64,000 nucleotides of DNA from Garcia nutans (Eukaryota > Streptophyta > Magnoliopsida > Malpighiales > Euphorbiaceae), in contig CANTUV010000022.1 of assembly GCA_947685225.1 (NCBI GenBank), positions 10,520,501-10,584,500 on the forward strand, in the 5' to 3' direction. Below, piece after piece: positions 37,296 through 51,203 of the stretch. Positions within the stretch are counted from its first letter, which is position 1; every line of letters starts with the position of its first letter. The notes beneath the pieces are model-generated. The model saw only the letters and a program-made list of their open reading frames with translations, was not told the DNA's origin and did not search any database. Position numbers and translations under genes: made by a program.

Positions 37296-38264
37296 TTTGA
37301 CAGCATAGAGTAGTGGTTTGGAGGAGTTGAGCATGAGGTGGGAACTATTTCACTCAAATGACTGGACTCAGTAAGCAGTTCACTACCTTCTTTGCTCAGT
37401 TTGGACTCTACTACCCACCTCCACAACAGCCACCTCTAGCTGGTGATGATCCTATTGCTGGAGACCACTGAGGACAATGGTATTTAAAGTTTGTAATTTT
37501 TTTTCTCAAATTGTTGGTTTTATGAAACTTGTGATACTTTAAATATATGTTGTTTTATCATGCTTGTTTTTGAATACTTATAGTTTTATTATGTTTGGTT
37601 TAATTTATGGATTATTTATGGTTTGAAGTTTGGATAATTATTGAGATTGATTTAATATATAATTTTATATGTTGTTTGATTTAATATAAAATTTTGTATG
37701 TTGTTCTTCTTTTAGAAATTTATAAATATATTATTTTATTTTTCTTATATGTTATTTTATGTTAAAAATTTTCAATTAAAAATTTAAATTTTAAGGTTAA
37801 AATTTGGTAGAATAATAATACCTTATGGATTTTTAACCAAATAAGCTCTTTAAATTAATTAAAAGTGATTAGTTATATAAGTGTATATTCTTTCACATTA
37901 TTAATTGGCTAGGCCTAGAAAATATTTACAAGAGCTTTTTAGGAGAAATTGAACCTTGCTAGGTTAAAGGAAAAAATGATTTAAGCATTATTTGTGGAAC
38001 CAAATTCTTATACCCACTAATTTTAACATTGCCCCTAGTTGTCACTTTTTGAGCCTAAAAAAAATTTTAGCTTGGGATTTTCTTTGATTTAATAAAAGCT
38101 ACATAAACTACCCTTTTCAAGGTTGATTGTCTTTTGAATTTTTTTTTCAAAATTAAATTATTCAATTATGAGGATAAAGTATAAAAAATTTCTCCTTTAA
38201 AATCTATAAGAGACTCTTGAGTTTAAAATTTGGGGGAGTTACTTTTAACATATATATATAGTAA

Positions 38265-38333
<69 letters not shown>

Positions 38334-38636
38334 TCCCTAGAGGAGAGAAAGGAGTTAAGAAATGAGCAAAACATCCAAGGATTCTCTATAAAAGATAGCC
38401 CACTAATTTTATTTAAGCTTTATGATGGCCCTCACCTTTTTATACTTCATCATAAGCCTATCAAAGTCCTTTTGATTCCCTTGATCTAGTATGGTCTATT
38501 CGTGGAGAAAGCTCAATTAAGCATGCATATGAGACTAGATTAAGTTAAAAAAAGAATATTTTCTGGTCTAAAGTTTGATAATTGATTGCAATTAATTAAA
38601 TTCTTGAGTAAAGGAGGTAAGAATGAAGTTGCTAAA
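37296..38636 (+). other. 3' noncoding region of P1, first part
   Basis: Near-perfect inverted partner of 22,640-23,800 in element M1. It is noncoding and interrupted at 38,637 by a solo LTR, resuming at 41,467 up to the polypurine tract aagtttgggggagt (41587-41600). Confidence 0.75.
38266..38333. repeat. (AAT)n microsatellite, about 22 units
   Basis: Perfect tract inside the 3' noncoding region of P1. The inverted partner in M1 (22947-22967) has only about seven units. Confidence 0.95.
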
Positions 38637-38641
38637 GTTAT

Positions 38642-41461
38642 TGTCACGACCCGACCCAGGGGCCACGACCGGCATGCAGCCAAACCGAAGTCCTACCACA
38701 TAAGCCTAAGAAACATTCATAACAGTCTAAGTGCAAAACAGTTCAATACTTATATAATCATCAATCCTAGTTCAAATGCAAACCATAAATATAATCAAAT
38801 CTCAATAAAATCATTCGAGAAATCTAATGCAGACAAGTTCTACTTATTACACAAAAAAGGGATTCAGATTCAATCCGCCCAAAAGTTCAATATCCGGAAA
38901 TCTCTAAGCAGAAAGACCGATAAACACAAACGGAAAACCTGATCGACTTCGCCAAGAAGAGAAAGAAGATAGACGAAGGCAATCACTATAAACCTGCAAG
39001 ATAATCTGTAAGGGTGTGAGCGCTTTATATAGACGCCCAGTAAGCCTATGAGAGGCAGAGAAACATCTAACAGTTATATAAGCAGTACATATAATACATT
39101 CACAAATTAAGCAATCAAGATGGTGTGTCGGGGTCACCAAACAGTAAACAGTACAGTATAATATCAATCACATCCGCCCTTATAACTTCTCAGTACAGTA
39201 CAGTAATCAGTAATTAGGCATGTAGCCTCAGTAAACAGTATAGGCATTAAGCCTCAGTAGCAGTATAGACATTAAGCCTCAGTAATCTCCTTCCCCTTCA
39301 TGACACACCATCACACAGCACAAGTAATATCAAATTCAATATTCTCACATAAATACAATCACGTGCAAGTTTCTCTGTCTCCTAAAGCATGCGAGGCTGA
39401 GTTCGAAAGAATAGTCTAGTGAATATATAGAAAGGATAATATATTATAAGAAGGGTTTATATATATATATATAAGTTGTTAGCAAGTAGCACAACACAAA
39501 CAGTTCAAATACACCCATAGAACTTACTTGGTCTAACAGTCAGCTAAGCAATCCGCCACCCTAAGTCTGAGGTGCTACTGGACCACCACCTAACCATTAA
39601 CCATCAATTAACAACCACCCTTACAAATGTATGCAAGTGCAAATGGGAATGCATGACGTGAATGCACACAATTCAATAGTTTCCATAACAAGGTTAAACC
39701 TTTTCGTCAACCAATCATAACTTAACTATCACAATACCACACCTTTAAACTTGCTTTCCAGAATATAAAACATCATTAAAAAGTCCTTACAATTTAAATT
39801 TATCAAATACCTTACTTAAATATTCAATATTCACAAAATACAATTTTACCGATAAACCTGAATAACGAGTGTCAAATTGTAAAATTCAAAACAATTAACC
39901 AGTATATGAAAAATTTATAATTTTCAACCAGAAGTTAATTTGATATCTGAAAAGCATCCTACCAAAATTTCATAATTTTTCGAGACTTAGAAGTCCCTAA
40001 ACTAATTTTTATTCATAACAGTATACAGCTCACAAGGTATACTGACAGCAGTAGAAAGATCTAATTATTTAAAAAATATAACATAAACATAACCCAACAT
40101 ATTTTTCTTGTAAATTAGACTTCCAGAACTTCAACATAAATGAAAATCAAATCTAAAACATTTTTACACATTTTAATATGAATTTCGAAAGTTACAGATG
40201 ATGCAATCGCATCTACAGTACAGTTCGTCAGACAACAGTAGCAAACTTGAATTTTCCAGAAATATACGATGCTCCAAAATCCCAAAAATTATTTTTCTCA
40301 TAAACTAGACTCAATTTTAAGGCATATATCCAAATTTTAGATTTTTATCATGTTCCAATATTTAATTAAAAATCGAACAACATACAGCACTAGCATTAAA
40401 CTTCATCAGAGAATTAAATCATCCAAAAACTCAAAGAAAACAATTAATTCGAAAACCCTAATACCCAAATCAATTCAATCAAACCCTAATTCAATACATT
40501 CATCAAATTTCAGAACCCAACATACTAGCCCAATCAATTAATTAAATAACCAAAATCCCTCAAAACAATAAAAACCTCAAAACCTAACCTACTTTGTAAA
40601 AATCAATTTAATTAAATAATAATTCGAATTTAGCCAAATTAATTAAGAAAAATACCAACCCAATATGATACTAATATGAACTAATCAAATGGAAGTCGAA
40701 ATAATGCAAAAGGAATCAAGAAAAACCTCAAAAACACCCAAAAACTCGAAAATTATGGCTGCTGGACAGGACCCAAAACGACAGGGACGAGCCAGCCCGC
40801 AGCACGCTAAACGACGGCCTCCTCATGCCGTACGACAGGAGCCTTGGCCCGCGTCTCTCCGCCGAACGACAAGCCTCTCATGCCGAACGACACTCCCTCT
40901 AGCACGCGCACGGCTCAAAACGACCAGCCTCTGATTTTCTGCCCCCAAAATCTAATTTCTCCCCCTTTTTTCAAAACACCCGAAAATAGAAGACCAAAAA
41001 CCTTACCCCATCTGACTTTAGGCCTATTTATAGGAAAAAAACTCTTCAAAATTATACTTTTACCCCAATCTAATTTATTTTAATTAAAAACACCCCAAAA
41101 CTATTTATTTTCATAAAAATTTACCCAAAACCATAAAATTCACAAAATCAACTCAAATTTATTTTTAACTTCAAAATTTAACCCAAAATAATTTATAAAT
41201 ATGTTTTACCCATAATAATACCCGAAAATACCGAAAACGACAAAAAAAATCCAAAAATGACGAAAATACCCTCGGCATCCAAAAATACAATATTATACTC
41301 AAAATGACCGTCTCGTCGTCCTGAGTATCAAAAAGACATTCAAACCATCAAATTATGTTCAAACAACATATGAGGGCACAAAATGACTATTTTGCCCCTA
41401 AGGTGCAAAATTACCATTTTGCCCCTAGATTTAAAATCATTCAAAAACTAAGGGTTTTACA
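38642..41461 (+). mobile_element. solo LTR of family D with GTTAT target duplication
   Basis: Begins tgtcacgacccgaccc and ends agggttttaca (TG...CA), 2,820 bp. It is flanked by gttat at 38637-38641 and 41462-41466. The homologous site in the - strand element (near 22,655) reads ggtaaagttatgaag with a single gttat, confirming the insertion. It has no gag or pol; short open frames such as 38,586-38,942 cross the border and are not genes. The TGTCACGACCCG start resembles LTRs of chromovirus-type Ty3 elements (inference). Confidence 0.85.
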
Positions 41462-41601
41462 GTTATGAAGGTAAATTGTGACCTAAAATTTGAAGTTTTA
41501 ATTGTTAAAATTTTTGCATATAAACTTAACATATAAAGAATTCTATAGCACTAAACTTCAAATTGCTTGAGGACAAGCAATGATTTAAGTTTGGGGGAGT
41601 T

Positions 41602-43161
41602 TGATAGAGTGAAAGTTTGATCAATATTTTATGTAATTCTAACCATGATTTTATTTTTTTTCAATTGAATTTAATAGATTTGTTTGTTTGAGTTAGAATT
41701 ATATTACTTTAGCTTGGAAAGACAAGATAATAAAAGGTTTTAATGATTAGTGGTGCAAATTTGAAGAAAAGTTAGCAAAAATGAAGGAAGACTCAAGTAC
41801 CAAGTCCGTGGCCCTTCAAGGCCATGGCCATGAGATTCAAATTGTGTCTGCCACATCAAAAATGGATGCCACGAAAAATGGAAAAATGGATGTCACGACC
41901 GTAACATTGAATAACCACACCAGTGACATGCATTTCTCCACTGCCTAAGCCAAGAAAAAGAAGAAAAAGTCAGAGTTTGCAGCCTCTATTCAAAAGCCAG
42001 ACCGTGGCATCCAAAAGTCCACAACCGTGGACTATTAAACCCCCATTTATAGCCAAAAATGCTGCTTAAAATAGTCCATTCCAACCTAGGCTATGACTAT
42101 GGCACTCATATGCCACGACCATAGGGCAGAAATTGATGACTTTTAGCCAGAAAAATTAAACTTTGAAGATCCAAATAGCTACAACTTATTAGGTTCATGC
42201 ATTTGACAACTTGCCACCACTAAGAAGCTTCCAAGCACTCTATATAAACACCTTCTCTCCAAGGATTGAAGCATCCAATTTCAAGTGCAATTAAGATTAG
42301 AGTTAGATTAAGTTTTTATGCAAGAGAGAGTTTAAATACAAGTGTGAGTGTAGTAAGATTAAAATTTTATTGTTAGACTTGTATCAAATAAGTTCTAGAC
42401 TTTCTTTTGAGAGAAGAGTGAATTAGGGTTTCATGGAAGAGATTCAAGGACCCTAAGTGGAGTTCTTCTCCAATTCAAAGAACTAAAGTTTGCTCTTTCT
42501 TGTTATTATATTTTCAATTTATAATTATTGTGTTTTTAATTCAAATATGAGGAACTAAACTCTTTTTAGGGTTAGTCCCTTGTATTGAGTTTATTATGGA
42601 ACACTTTATGCTTATTTGATTTAACTAAGTTTATCTTTGATTATTTTGTTATCTTTGATCTTAATGCTTTGATTATCTGGCCGATAATTAATTGAAATGA
42701 GATGTTGTGTGATGGAGAGAGAGTGGAAGCACAACATTCATCCATGGAGATAAAAATCTTAAGGAAGTTTTTCACTTAGAGATAAGGTTAAAAACTTAAG
42801 AGGTTGATTCAAGATTCTCATAAAATTTAATGAATTGATTCAATTACTTATGATCATGAGAGTAGACAGAAGGATTAATTCGATATTAGCTTTAGTATGT
42901 GAGAGAGACTTGAGCTTAATTAACGAGAATTCAACCATTAATCAAAAGGAAAATTGAACTAAAATTAATAATTTAGAAAATCCATAATAAAACATAAAGG
43001 TGACTTAATCCTAAGTTTCATATTATAGTTTCAAACTCCAATTAATTTATTTTGCTTAAAATTTAATTTAATAAATTTCTATTATCCAAATAATAATCAG
43101 TTTAATTGTTTGGTACTTAGAACAACCCTTCTCATAGGAACGATACTCTACTTATCACTTT
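41602..43161 (+). mobile_element. 3' LTR of + strand family A element P1, 3'-truncated
   Basis: Starts tgatagagtgaaagtttgat directly after the PPT and follows the A LTR to cttatcactt near 43,161. The last ~55 bases of the LTR (the ttacttgatac...cctaaca end) are missing, and B-element sequence follows. Confidence 0.85.
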
Positions 43162-46100
43162 AAATAATGGCAAAATATAATTTAATTAATCTGAGCATCA
43201 TCAAGAGTTCAACTTGCATGGTAGATCATATGGCTTTTCTTGTCATTCCTTTGACTCAAAATGGCTCAAATCGCATAATTACTTGCAACACACATGAGTT
43301 CGAAGGGTAGGGACCAATTTGGTAGAGAAATAATATGAGTCAAAGTAAGAGCTATCTTTAATGTAGTAAAAGCAAGCAAATATTCATTAAAAAAATAAAA
43401 AAAACATTTTAATTTAATAATTCACACAAGAGTTTAGCCATTTTGAGAAAATTCTTTATGGAATGCCTATAAAACCCTACGTGTCCTAAGAAGCTTCAAA
43501 CCCTTTTAACATTGGTGGGAAGTAGAAGCTTTTCAATGACTTCCATCTTAGCTCTATCCACTTCAATCCCTTTTTGAGAGACCTTATATCCAAGTATAAT
43601 GCATTCTTGCGCCATAAAATGACACTTTTTCTAATTGTGTACTAGGTTCATCTCTTTACATCTCTTTAGAACCTATTCTAAATTTTGCAAACAACCATTA
43701 AAAGTAGAACCATAAACAGTAAATCATCCATAAAAGCTCAACAATTAATTCTATAATATCAAAGAATATGACCATCATGCGTCTTTGAAAAGTAGCCGAC
43801 GTATTATGTAGTCCAAAAGACATTCTTCAATAGGCAAATGTCTCATATAGATATGCGAATGTGATCTTCTCTTGATCTTTAAGAGCTATAGGAATTTGAA
43901 AGTAGCAGAAATATCAATCTAGCAAGCAAAAATAAGCATTGTATGCAAGCCTTTTTAAGTATTTGATCAATAAAAGGTAAAGAAAAGTGATTCTTAAAGG
44001 TGACTTTATTCAATTTCTTATAGGCTATGCAAACTCGCCAACCAGTACTATTCTTAATTGAATTAATTCATTGTTCTCATTAGTAATTATGATCATTCCT
44101 TCCTTTTTTAGTACAACTTGTATAAGACTTACCCAAAAACTATCAGAAATAGGGTAGAATATTAGTCTATCTAAAAGTTTAATCACCTCGGCTTTTACTA
44201 CCTCCTTTATATTAGGTTTATCCTCCTTTGTTGATCTATTATAGGTTTAGAATTATCTTCTAATAAGATCCTATGCATGCAATTGGATGAGCTAATTCCC
44301 TTAATATCAGATAAAGCTCAACTTATTGCCTTTTATATTTTCAAATTAAATCTAAGTTTGACTTAATTGATTTTCAAATAAAGTATCATTTACGATAATA
44401 GGCAAACAATAATTGGGTCTAAAAAATGCATACTTGAGATGATTAGGAAGATGTTTTAATTTCAATTCAGGAGCTTGTTCAATGGAAGGAGAGGGTAGAG
44501 GTTTAACTTTTCCAATTTTTTTTCATACTTTCAAAAAAGTTACCTTCAAAATTACTTCTATGGCTAGAGAATAGGCTACAACTTCTTGGTTTTCATCTTC
44601 TAGAGTTGAACTATATGCAAGACAAGCTTCTAGGAGTTCTTCAATAAATTCTTTTTCAAACATTTCTTGCACACATTCATCAATAATGTTAGTTCTGAAA
44701 CAATTATCTATAAAAATAAAACTTTTTGCAGCTTTGGTGAGATTAAATTTTATTTTTTTATCAACTACTTATAGAGTGAGCTTGCCTCCTCGAACATCAA
44801 TCTTGTCTCCAGCTGTAGCCAAGAATGACCTTCCTAGTATAAGTGAAATTTCTACATCTTCATCCATGTCTAGAACTACAAACTCCAGTGGAATGTAGAG
44901 TTTATCCACTTTGAGAAGAATATCTTCAACAATTCAATTGGATATTTAATTGACTAATCCATAAGTTGAAGTGACATCCTTATTGACTTAAGATTAGTGA
45001 AGCTAAGTTTTCTACAAATGGAATTAGGCATTAGACTTACACTAGCACCTAAATCACATAAAACTTTATGAAATCCTACTTCACCAATGGTGCAGGGAAT
45101 TGAAAAAATTCTTAGGTCTTGTAATTTTAAAGAAATCTTATTTTAAATCACTGCAATGCACTCCTCAGTAAGTGTTATCTTTGCATTATCTTAAAGCTTC
45201 CTTTTATTAAACATCGATTCCTTTAGGAACTTTAGATAAGCAGGCATTTGGGTAAAAGCATCCGCAAATAGAATGTTAATGTGAAGTTGCTTGAATACTT
45301 CTAGAAACTTCTCATATTGCTTGTCCAACTTTCATTTCTTTAACCTTTGAGGAAAAAGGATTAGACACACTTATGGTTTAATAACTTCTTTTGGTACTTC
45401 CTTGTCTTTAACTTCCACTTTCTTTTTATTAATTTTAGAAAAATCTCGAGCAAGAGCTTGAGTCTTCTTTGGTTGAGGGTCTTCATATTTCTTACCACTT
45501 CACAATGTGACAACTTTGTAATACTCTCTTGGATTAATTTTAGTTTAACTTAGGAGAGCTCCTTAATTGTGAGTGTTGAGAGAGAACTTACAATTTTCCC
45601 TACTTGTAATTCAAGTATATTCTGACTTAAGAGTTGCTCCATCTTCGCTTCAAGTTCATCGTATTGCTTTTCAAATTTGTTAAAATTTTCAGAATCAATT
45701 CCACTAAACTTCCCCAAGGCAGATTCATATGATGGGTTTTTAGGAGGAGGGTCTTAGTTTGATTCCTTACAAAGGAAGGTTGGTAGGGTACCATTTGATT
45801 ATTTTCATTCCCTCAAGATAAATTAGGATGATTTCTCTAAGTTGGGTTGCAAGTGTATCCTTAGGGGAAGTTTTGATCCCTATTTTTTTTGCCCAAAACT
45901 TGTACTTATTGTATAATCCGGTAATCTGCAGTGTCGTGGTTTCCTCCACATCCTTCACATGTTAACGAAGATGATAAATTGACATGCTCAAATTTCTTTA
46001 CTATTGCATCTACCTTGGCTGCTAGCAAGGAAAAATTGTCAACTTTATGAATACTAGCTACTTTCTTAGGAAGATTGCATTCTGAATTCCAATGATAATT

Positions 46101-46603
46101 GTTAGCTGCCATCTCTTCAATCAAGTCAGAGGCATCAGAAGGAGATTTATTTATAATGGCACTACTAGCTATTGCATCAATGGCTTCCTTGATAGATGGA
46201 CGAAGCCCATTGTAAAAGGTTTAAATCAAGAGTCACTCAGGTACTCCATAGTGAGGGCACTTTGTTTGCAAACTTTTAAATTGCTCCCAAGATTTATATA
46301 ATCTCTCCTTATCTTATTGTATGAAGATTGTGATATCATTCTTTAGTCTAGCCATCTTTGTAGGTGGAAAATATTTTGCCAAAAAAGTTGTGGCTAACTG
46401 GTCCCAAGTAGTGAAGGTGCCTGGTTCCTCAGAAGCAAGCCAATCCTTTACTTTGTCTTTTAATAAGACTGGAAAAAGTTGCAAACAAATGGCATTGTTA
46501 GACACACCAATGATCTTGAAATTATCACACATCTCTAAGAAGTTAGAGATGTGGGAATAGGCAACCTCATGAGCTAAGCAGTGAAAAAGTTGATTGTTGA
46601 ATC
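43162..46603 (-). pseudogene. family B gag-pol remnant, copy D2
   Basis: Sister of 16,140-19,520 with the same break at its left edge. The - strand order is gag (to about 45,200; NNYHWNSECNLPKK, knuckle CEGCGGNHDTADY with the last cysteine lost; LFPVLLKDKVKDWLASEEPG at 46,532-46,314), protease (LCDLGASVSLMP near 45,050, aspartate intact), RT (43,450-44,150) and RNase H start. The first 12 bases (taaataatggca) look like the beginning of a B LTR. Many stops. Gag continues at 50,805 beyond the C insert. Confidence 0.8.
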
Positions 46604-47995
46604 TATAATATTCGTAATTTTGGAGAAATTAAATAGGTATTTGGAGATTAATTAAAGTATTGAGAGGGGTATATATATTGTATATACCTAATGTATATAT
46701 ATAGTATATACATGTCATATACTTATTATATATGTTGAATATATTATATAATTAATATAAGTATATATACACCATAATGTATACTTGATGTATACATAGG
46801 ATACATATTATCATATATACATATAAGTGAAAATATATATTAAATATACATTATATACACATAGTATATATATTACATATACATGCAAATAAGGATATAT
46901 ATAATATATAAGTAAAAAATATATGGCATATACATATATAAGAAATATACTTAACATATGTATATAATATAAATGTCGTTTTGAAAAGATAGTAATTATA
47001 AATAAATAAATAAATAAAAGAGAAAGTCAAGAGAAGAAAGAAATATCTTATTATTATATTAATTAATTAATTAATAATTATTCATAAAGAGGAAGGGCAA
47101 AATTGGAAGTAGAGCAATATAAAAATGATGACCATCTTCTTCTTTCTCCATGAATGGCCATTTGTGAGTATCTTGAAGGGAGAGGATTTTTGCTTTTATT
47201 ACATCAAAGTTTACAAGATTTTTAAGGGTTTAAGGTGATTTTTTAAGGTTTATCAAGAAATAAGTTAAAGTGGTAAAAAAAAAGAGAAGTTTAAGATGTA
47301 GCTTGGAAAAGAAATAAGGTTAGTACATATTTAAAAGACTTTAGATTTTATTGAATGAAATATTGGCATAATGTGTATGATGTCTTTATAATATGAATCT
47401 TCACATAATCTATGCAACGTGGCATAATTATGTGATGAGTGTCACATTGGGCATTTGTTCAATGTGAAGTTAATGTTTGTATATGGAATGAATGAGATAT
47501 ACTGATGTGGTGTAGTAAGATGTACTGTATGGATAGGTTGTAAAATGTGATAAAATGGGTGAAATGAGTCACATTATGAATGTTACTCATGGATATATAT
47601 AATATGAATATAAGTTGGTAATGGAAAATGTGAAAATAATTAAAGAATATGAAAAATGTGGAAAATTATGGAAAAAGAGTAAATGGGATAAAAATTAATA
47701 AATGTGATTAAAATATGAAAATTAATTATGAAATAATGAGAAATTGACAAATTAAATGAAAATATGGAAATGCAATGTGAAAGTGACCATAGCATAGGAT
47801 GATCACTTGGGAAAGGGAAATATTTTAGATATGTGATGAATTGTGTGGAATTGGGTGACATTGTGAATGTGACTCTTGATTATGTGTTATAAATGTGAAA
47901 TGGGTATGTAAAGGTGGAATTGTGTTTAATGTGTAATGTGGAATGACTATAAAAAGTTGTTATTGGTATAGTTGAGTCAAATTGCCAATAGTAAA

Positions 47996-49614
47996 TGTTA
48001 GGACTAGAGCCTAGCTATCTGCAAGTGCACAGATTGTATCAAGTAACAAAGTGATAAGTAGAGTATCGTTCCCATGAGAAGGGTTATTCTAAGTATCAAA
48101 CAATTAAACCGATTATTATTTGGATAATAGAAATTAATTAAATTAAATTTTAAACAAAATAAATTAATTGGAGTTTGAAACTATAATATGAAAATTAGGA
48201 TTAAGTCACCTTTATTTTTTATTATGGATTTTCTAAATTATTAATTTTAGTTTAGTTTCCCTTTTGATTAATGGTTGAATTCTCCTTAATTAAGCTCAAG
48301 TCTCTCTCAAGTACTAAAGCTAATATCGATTTAATCCTTTTGTCTACTCTCGTGATCATAATTAATTGAATCAATCCATTAAGTTTTATGAGAATCTTGA
48401 ATCAACCTATTAAGTGTTTAACCTTATCTTTAAGTGAAAAACTTCCTTAAGATTTTTATCTCCACGGATGAATGTTGTGCTTCCACTCTCTCTCCATCAC
48501 ACAACATCTTATTTCAATTAATTATCAGCCAGATAATCAAAACATTAAGATCAAAGATAACAAAATAATCAAGGATAAATTTAGTTAAATCAAATAAGCA
48601 TAAAGTGTTCCATAATAAACTCAATACAAGGGACTAACCCTAAAAAGAATTTAATTTCTCATATGTGAATTAAAAACACTATAATTATAAATTGAAAACA
48701 TAATAATAAGAAAGAGCAAACTTTAGTTCTTTGAATTGGAGAAGAACTCCACTTGGGTTCCTTGAATCTCTTCCTTGGAACCCTAATTCACTCTTCTCTC
48801 AAAAAAAAGTCTAGAACTTATTTGATACAAGTCTAAGAATAAAATTTTAATCTTATTACACTTACTCTTGTAATTAAACTCTCTCTTGCATAAAAACTTA
48901 ATCTAACTCTAACCTTAATTGCACTTGAAATTGGATGCTTCAATCCTTGGAGGGAAGGTGTTTATATAGAGTGCTTGGAAGCTTCTTGGTGGTGGCAAGC
49001 TGTCAAATGCATGAACCTAACAAGTTGCAGCTGTTTGGATCTTCAAAGTTTAATTTTTCTGGCTAAAAGTCATCAATTTCTGGCCCATGGTCATGGCATA
49101 TGAGTGCCATGGTCTTGGCCTAGGTTGGAATGGACTATTTCGAGCAGTTTTTCGGCTGTAAATGGTGGTTTAATAGTCCACGGTTGTGGCCTTTTGGATG
49201 CCACGGTCTGGCTTTTAAATGGAGGCTGCAAACTCTGACTTTTTCTTCTTTTTCTTGGCTCAGGTAGTGGATAAATGCATTCCACTGGTGTGGCTATTTG
49301 ATGCCACAATCGTGGCATCCATTTTTATTCTGGAACTTTTATTTTTCTTCAATTTTTGATGTGACGGACTCAATTTGAATCCCATGGCCATAGCCTTGAA
49401 GGGCCACGGGCGTGGCACTTGAGTCTTCCTTCATTTTTTGCTTACTTTTCTTCAAATTTGCATCACTAATCATTAAAAACATTTAATCTTTTCTTTCCAA
49501 GCTAAAGTAATATAATTCTAACTCAAATAAATAAAATTCATTAAATTCAATTGAAAAATAATTTAAATCATGGTTTGAATTACATAAAATATTGATCAAA
49601 CTTTCACTCTATCA
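47996..49614 (-). mobile_element. family A solo LTR with GTAAA target duplication
   Basis: Starts tgttaggactagagcctagc and ends ttcactctatca, 1,619 bp, flanked on both sides by gtaaa (47991-47995; 49615-49619). No internal A sequence remains, so LTR-LTR recombination is likely. It contains several ccatggtcatgg / gccacaatcgtggc hairpins. Confidence 0.9.
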
Positions 49615-49629
49615 GTAAATCATAGTGAT

Positions 49630-49900
49630 TATTGTTCCTTCGGGTGAGGTATAGTGCTTTTTGGCGAGACACGTTAGTATAGAGTACATTTGTGCTGAGG
49701 AGATGACTTTCGAGCGATGATTGACACTTTGTCTTCAGTTTTGAGAGAGGGCGACCTTTGGGTGAGATATTAGACACTTTGCCCTTGGTATCGGGAGGAG
49801 GCTGTCTTCGGGTGATATTGGACACTTGCCTCTAGTGCCGATAGGGGACGATCTATAGGTGAGATGTGATACTATGTTCCTGGTGTCAGACTTTTGGTCA
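49630..49900. repeat. about 50-bp imperfect tandem repeats in family C LTR
   Basis: About four to five units with shared gggtgagatat-, gacacttt- and ctttggg-type motifs. The + strand C-type LTR shows the same kind of units near 59,500-59,640. Confidence 0.6.
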
Positions 49901-50804
49901 CTTTAAATGTATTATTGGGCCTAGTGTGTGTGAGTATGTGTGTATGTGTGAGTCGTGAATGTGCTATATTTTTTTATGGGTTATGAAACCATGAGTATTG
50001 TTGAGTAACTGTATGGTGTAATGTGGGGTGGCATAATGTCTTATATGCCATCAAAATATAATTGAGGCCAACATTGTGAAGGTACTATGTTGATATGTAT
50101 TAGGGGTTAAAGTCGATTCATTTAAATAAAGTGTATTATATTTTGTAATTAAGTAATCGCTTTGAATGTTTATTATTGTTTTAAATATGTACCACTAAAA
50201 AAATTTCTTATTGCAGTTAGATGTATCGCGCAGGTGACAGGACTGTAGAGCATGGTTGTCTAGAGTGAATTAGAGATTGGTGTGTTTGTTTTGCCATAAG
50301 AACAATCGTGCCAGAACTGCATTCATGTATAATTTTTCATACCATGTTCTTTAGGTTTTGTAAATCTTGGACATAATATATGTATATTATATATATGTAT
50401 TGTTATATATGTATATTTATAAATACACATGATGGGAAATGTTTTGGTTATAAAATCTTGTTATGTAACTTAATGAAGTAGCATTTTGAGGAATTATTGG
50501 AGATTGGCGTTATGAGTAATTGGAAGTGATATTTTATCTGCAGGTTATGCTTATTTTATTCAAGGAAATATTAAAATTACAGACAAAACTCTGGTAAAAT
50601 TTTTTCAGAGATTTTCTTTATAAATTTGTATTTTAACAATTTACTTCTTAAGTATATATATTATTTATTAGTAATTATCCATGTTAATCAAAAGGAGTAT
50701 TTTTATTATGAAATTTATTGTGGCACTTTCATATTTTGTTCATATTATATATATATAGGATATATGTATTGTACGTGTATAGGGTATAAGGGTGTTACAG
50801 AGTT

Positions 50805-50994
50805 AAATTGATAAGTGCAAGTTTAAGATCAAAAGTGTTTGCTTTTGTTGGTGATTTAGTGATACTTGACCTTTGTTGAGTAGTTGACATAAATACTGCT
50901 TAAGAGTCATATTTTGATTGTTGTCTTCCATTATTCCTTCTCTGTCAGATAAGTAGACTTGCTCTTCAAAAGTACTATTTGAAATCCCTTCCAT
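50805..50994 (-). pseudogene. N-terminal piece of family B gag
   Basis: The - strand reads from an ATG at 50994: EGISNSTFEEQVYLSDREGI, then NQNMTLKQYLCQLLNKGQ. Position and the MTLKQY / MTLNQY match with M1 gag show it is the start of the gag cut by the C insertion. Confidence 0.7.
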
Positions 50995-51203
50995 TTTATT
51001 CTTCTTTTGCTTTTCCTTTTTTTCCCCTTATTTTGCTTGAGGCAAAATTTTTCATTTTCAGGATTATATGACATAAGTTTAGTATTTGGATTCTTGTGCT
51101 TATAAACCTAAAACCTACAAGGAAAAAAAAAGAAAATAACTAAAAATAAAATAAAATAAACATTCAAAGAAATAGTAGTTTAATATTATTAATATTAGTA
51201 TTG

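Larger units (their letters stand above)
46604..50799 (-). mobile_element. family C solo LTR inserted in B gag, itself split by an A LTR
   Basis: On the - strand it begins tgtaacacccttatacccta (50,799) and ends near 46,604, where gag resumes. Without the A LTR it is about 2.57 kb. Flanks gaatc (46599-46603) and gagtt (50800-50804) could be a decayed 5-bp duplication. No gag or pol of its own, so probably a solo LTR. The TGTAACACC start suggests a Ty3 chromovirus (inference). A related + strand copy starts at 58,671. Confidence 0.65.

Noticed and set aside
38586..38942. 118-codon + strand frame
   Set aside because: It crosses the border between A-element 3' noncoding DNA and the solo LTR, so it is an accident of insertion.
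40689..41083. Arg/Pro-rich frames near 40,700-41,080
   Set aside because: GC-richer patch inside the solo D LTR with no recognisable domain.
46595..46604. C-LTR left end placed at tgttgaatc (46,595)
   Set aside because: Element A gag shows attgttgaatc is native gag sequence, so the border is a few bases further right, near 46,604.
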